A DNA stretch of 64,000 nt from Bacteroides sp. CAG:545. GTDB taxonomy: Bacteria; Bacteroidota; Bacteroidia; Bacteroidales; UBA932. Below, one piece after another: positions 62,337 through 64,000 of the stretch. The stretch covers positions 89,522 to 153,521 of the forward strand of contig HF996044.1 in assembly GCA_000432515.1 (NCBI GenBank), given 5' to 3'. Position 1 is the stretch's first letter, and each line of letters begins with the position of its first letter. The position numbers and the translations under genes were made by a program. Under the pieces are notes generated by a model. The model was not told where the DNA came from, made no database searches, and saw only the letters and a list, made by a program, of their open reading frames with translations.

Positions 62337-62651
62337 TTATAAAAGAGCGTCAATTTTAGATGTAATCTGCGCTTTGGGAACAGCACCCACAAGTCTGTCA
62401 ACTACTTGACCGCCCTTGAAGAAAAGAAGTGTAGGAATGCTTCTGATGCCGTACTGGGCTGCGATATCCTCGCAATCATCCACATTGCACTTCACTATTT
62501 CCGCCTTTCCTTCATATTCAGCAGCCACCTCGTCCACTGTCGGAGCGAGAGCACGGCAAGGACCGCACCAGGTCGCCCAAAAATCCACTATTACCGGAGC
62601 TGCTCCGGAAATGATATCCGAGAAATTCTCGTTCGTAACTACTTTTGCCAT
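62337..62651 (-). CDS. trxA: Thioredoxin
   Basis: Cytoplasmic dithiol-disulfide reductase. The 104 residues have WCGPC at about 28-32 (FWATWCGPCRALAP) and the cis-Pro segment YGIRSIPTLLFFKGG. First gene of an eight-gene operon, with a well-formed promoter 22 bases before its start. Confidence 0.97.
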   Translation of the reverse strand: MAKVVTNENFSDIISGAAPVIVDFWATWCGPCRALAPTVDEVAAEYEGKAEIVKCNVDDCEDIAAQYGIRSIPTLLFFKGGQVVDRLVGAVPKAQITSKIDALL

Positions 62652-62672
62652 AATAATATATTTTAGAGTTTA

Positions 62673-62704
62673 CAAATATAATAATCTGACCGAAGTTTCG
62701 CAAA
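62673..62704 (-). promoter_or_regulatory. Promoter of the trxA-trmB operon
   Basis: On the minus strand TTTG (62704-62701), a 20-base spacer, then TATATTTG (62680-62673), 22 bases before trxA. The only clear promoter ahead of the eight genes down to 56348. Confidence 0.75.
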
Positions 62705-62736
62705 TACGAAATCATTTTGCTGCTCCGTCAGATGCC

Positions 62737-62767
62737 AAAAAGGGGGATGACATGTAAATCATCCCCC
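62737..62767 (-). terminator. Terminator after the RND / PII-like genes
   Basis: GGGGGATGA (62742-62750) and TCATCCCCC (62759-62767) form a perfect 9-bp stem, followed on the minus strand by five T residues. It lies 43 bases after the small gene's stop. Confidence 0.88.
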
Positions 62768-62809
62768 GTACATATATGGATCCAGGCTTCTGTAATCCCT
62801 TACGGTTAC

Positions 62810-63103
62810 TTAGAAAGCCTGGGCAGCATCCCAGACAAATACTCTGAGCCCCAATTCCGGCGTTTCCTCATCCTTGGACTTCAGCGCAGAGACGATACCC
62901 TGCACCTTGTCATCAGGAACGACGGCGAGAATCGCATAATTCAATGCCGGCCATGCGTGATTGCCATAGTGCGGTTCACCGTCCACAGAACCACGGCCCT
63001 GGATATTGTCCCAAAGAGTGAAACCCCTCTGCCCATTGGCGTCGAGGACTTCGAGAACTTCCTCGCTGAACGCCTGATTGTATGATATAAACAATGCTTT
63101 CAT
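62810..63103 (-). CDS. PII-like small protein linked to an RND transporter
   Basis: A 97-residue alpha/beta protein of the PII-like/DUF3240 kind (a ferredoxin-like fold): FISYNQAFSEEVLEVLDANG, a loop with GRGSVDGEPHYGNHAWP, then AILAVVPDDKVQGIVSALKS. Such proteins sit beside heavy-metal or drug RND pumps in Bacteroidales and may sense a metal or nucleotide; no ligand residues can be named with certainty. The start ATG at 63103 is preferred over a TTG at 63109. It lies 12 bases after the transporter. Confidence 0.65.
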   Translation of the reverse strand: MKALFISYNQAFSEEVLEVLDANGQRGFTLWDNIQGRGSVDGEPHYGNHAWPALNYAILAVVPDDKVQGIVSALKSKDEETPELGLRVFVWDAAQAF

Positions 63104-63115
63104 AATCAATGCTTT

Positions 63116-64000
63116 TTAGCCGTTTATTGCAGCCTGCTTGGCAAGCTTTTTCTGTTTGTGCTTCTCCTGCCTCGTAGCGAATACGCAGTAGATGGTAGGA
63201 ATCAGCACCAATGTAACCACTGTCGAAACTGACAGACCCCAGGCAACAGTCACACCAAGTGAGCGCCACATTTCAGAACCTTCACCCGTTCCGATTGCCA
63301 TAGGAATCATACCGAGCACAGTAGTAAGCGTGGTCATGAGGATAGGACGGAGACGGCTTCTTGCAGCAGTTACCGCAGCGTCGAGAATATTCATTCCCCT
63401 CTCACGGCACAGGATAAGGTAGTCAATCAGCACAATACCGTTCTTCACCACGATACCGATAAGAATCAGCAGACCGATCATCGCCATCACACCGAGAGCC
63501 GTATTGGTAAGCCACAGACCGAAAATCACACCCACAAGAGCGAACGGCACTGAGAACATGATCACGAACGGACTCATGAATGACTCGAACTGTGATGCCA
63601 TCACCATATAAACCAGTATGACGATCAATACCATAAGGGTAATGAGATCCACGAACATATCCTGCTGGTCCTCATAGTCTCCGGCCACCTTGGCGCTAAG
63701 CTCAGAAGGGATATTTGCCTCATTGATGGCAGTCTGCGCTGCCTGAACGCCCTCACTCATCGCGTGACCGCCCTCAATCACACCTGATACCTTGATCATT
63801 CTCTGACGGTTCTTTCTCTCGATTGTAGGAGGAACTTCCGTCTCGACCACTTTTCCGAGGTCCTTGATCTTGATGCCGGCACCTGCCGGAGTGTAGATGA
63901 TGATGTTTTCAATATCCTCCACACTTGTCCTGAACTCAGGAGCATAACGCACTCTGATATCGTACTCTTCACCGTCTTCACGATAGAATGAGCCTACTGA
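63116..64000 (-). CDS. RND-family efflux transporter, C-terminal part (AcrB-like), cut by window end
   Basis: The last 294 residues of an inner-membrane proton-driven pump of the hydrophobe/amphiphile efflux family. The open frame continues past 64000; the ATG at 63952 is internal and not the real start. It shows the periplasmic docking part (VRYAPEFRTSVEDIENI, KVVETEVPPTIERKNRQRMI) and then the second membrane half with SQFESFMSPFVIMFSVPFAL, GIVVKNGIVLIDY and RPILMTTLTTVLGMIPMA. The adaptor and outer-membrane partners should lie upstream, outside the window. Confidence 0.93.
   Translation of the reverse strand, partial: SVGSFYREDGEEYDIRVRYAPEFRTSVEDIENIIIYTPAGAGIKIKDLGKVVETEVPPTIERKNRQRMIKVSGVIEGGHAMSEGVQAAQTAINEANIPSELSAKVAGDYEDQQDMFVDLITLMVLIVILVYMVMASQFESFMSPFVIMFSVPFALVGVIFGLWLTNTALGVMAMIGLLILIGIVVKNGIVLIDYLILCRERGMNILDAAVTAARSRLRPILMTTLTTVLGMIPMAIGTGEGSEMWRSLGVTVAWGLSVSTVVTLVLIPTIYCVFATRQEKHKQKKLAKQAAING

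Overview
The window comes from a member of the phylum Bacteroidota, order Bacteroidales (family not determinable from sequence alone). Evidence: two complete SusC/SusD pairs, BACON-domain and fimbrillin-type lipoproteins, an nqrABCDEF sodium pump, GldH, and several promoters of the Bacteroidales type (TTTG, 18-20 bp, TAnnTTTG) in place of a -35/-10 pair. Base composition looks near 50% GC throughout and nothing in the window looks like an integrated phage or plasmid.

Layout. 1-1757: end of a fatty-acid synthesis cluster (fragment, fabF, fabZ) with a terminator. 1941-9977 (+): nutrient-uptake operon 1 (SusC, SusD, PKD/beta-propeller lipoprotein, EEP-family phosphoesterase/nuclease lipoprotein). 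10134-13637 (-): queF, yhhQ, prfA and a GNAT-like gene, with a candidate preQ1 riboswitch before yhhQ. 13771-24026 (-): uptake operon 2 (metallophosphoesterase lipoprotein, SusC, SusD, BACON lipoprotein). 24271-28118 (-): tRNA-Gly, a DUF4493/DUF6359-like lipoprotein and a UvrD/PcrA helicase. 28194-34144 (+): nqrABCDEF. 34356-41875 (+): a four-gene fimbrillin operon containing a BspA-type leucine-rich-repeat adhesin. 41872-44766 (-): uvrA. 45100-45788 (+): hsp20 behind a sigma-54-like promoter, then tRNA-Asp. 46481-50904 (-): an Oar-like TonB receptor and a C-terminally truncated BACON lipoprotein. 51104-52687 (+): metK behind a SAM-II riboswitch with an attenuator. 53105-55229 (-): GH27 alpha-galactosidase and smpB. 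55316-56329 (+): miaA. 56348-62651 (-): a tight eight-gene operon trxA, beta-barrel protein, LOG protein, prenyl synthase, holB, PSP1/RicT-like, gldH, trmB. 62810-64000 (-): an RND transporter (cut by the window end) with a small PII-like protein.

How they work together. The two SusCD operons each carry a secreted phosphoesterase of an unrelated fold and no glycoside hydrolase, so their substrates may be phosphorylated or nucleic-acid-like. The fimbrillin operon encodes surface lipoproteins that together look like a pilus or adhesin with an LRR tip.

The least expected signals are in non-coding DNA. A 115-119 bp palindromic element occurs three times, once in each convergent intergenic gap longer than 20 bp. 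The metK leader holds a SAM-II aptamer whose 5' strand is perfectly complementary over 13 nt to the 5' side of a downstream terminator. Upstream of hsp20 lies a GG-N10-GC promoter with three spaced direct repeats. A degenerate 21-bp tandem array lies beside one palindromic element.
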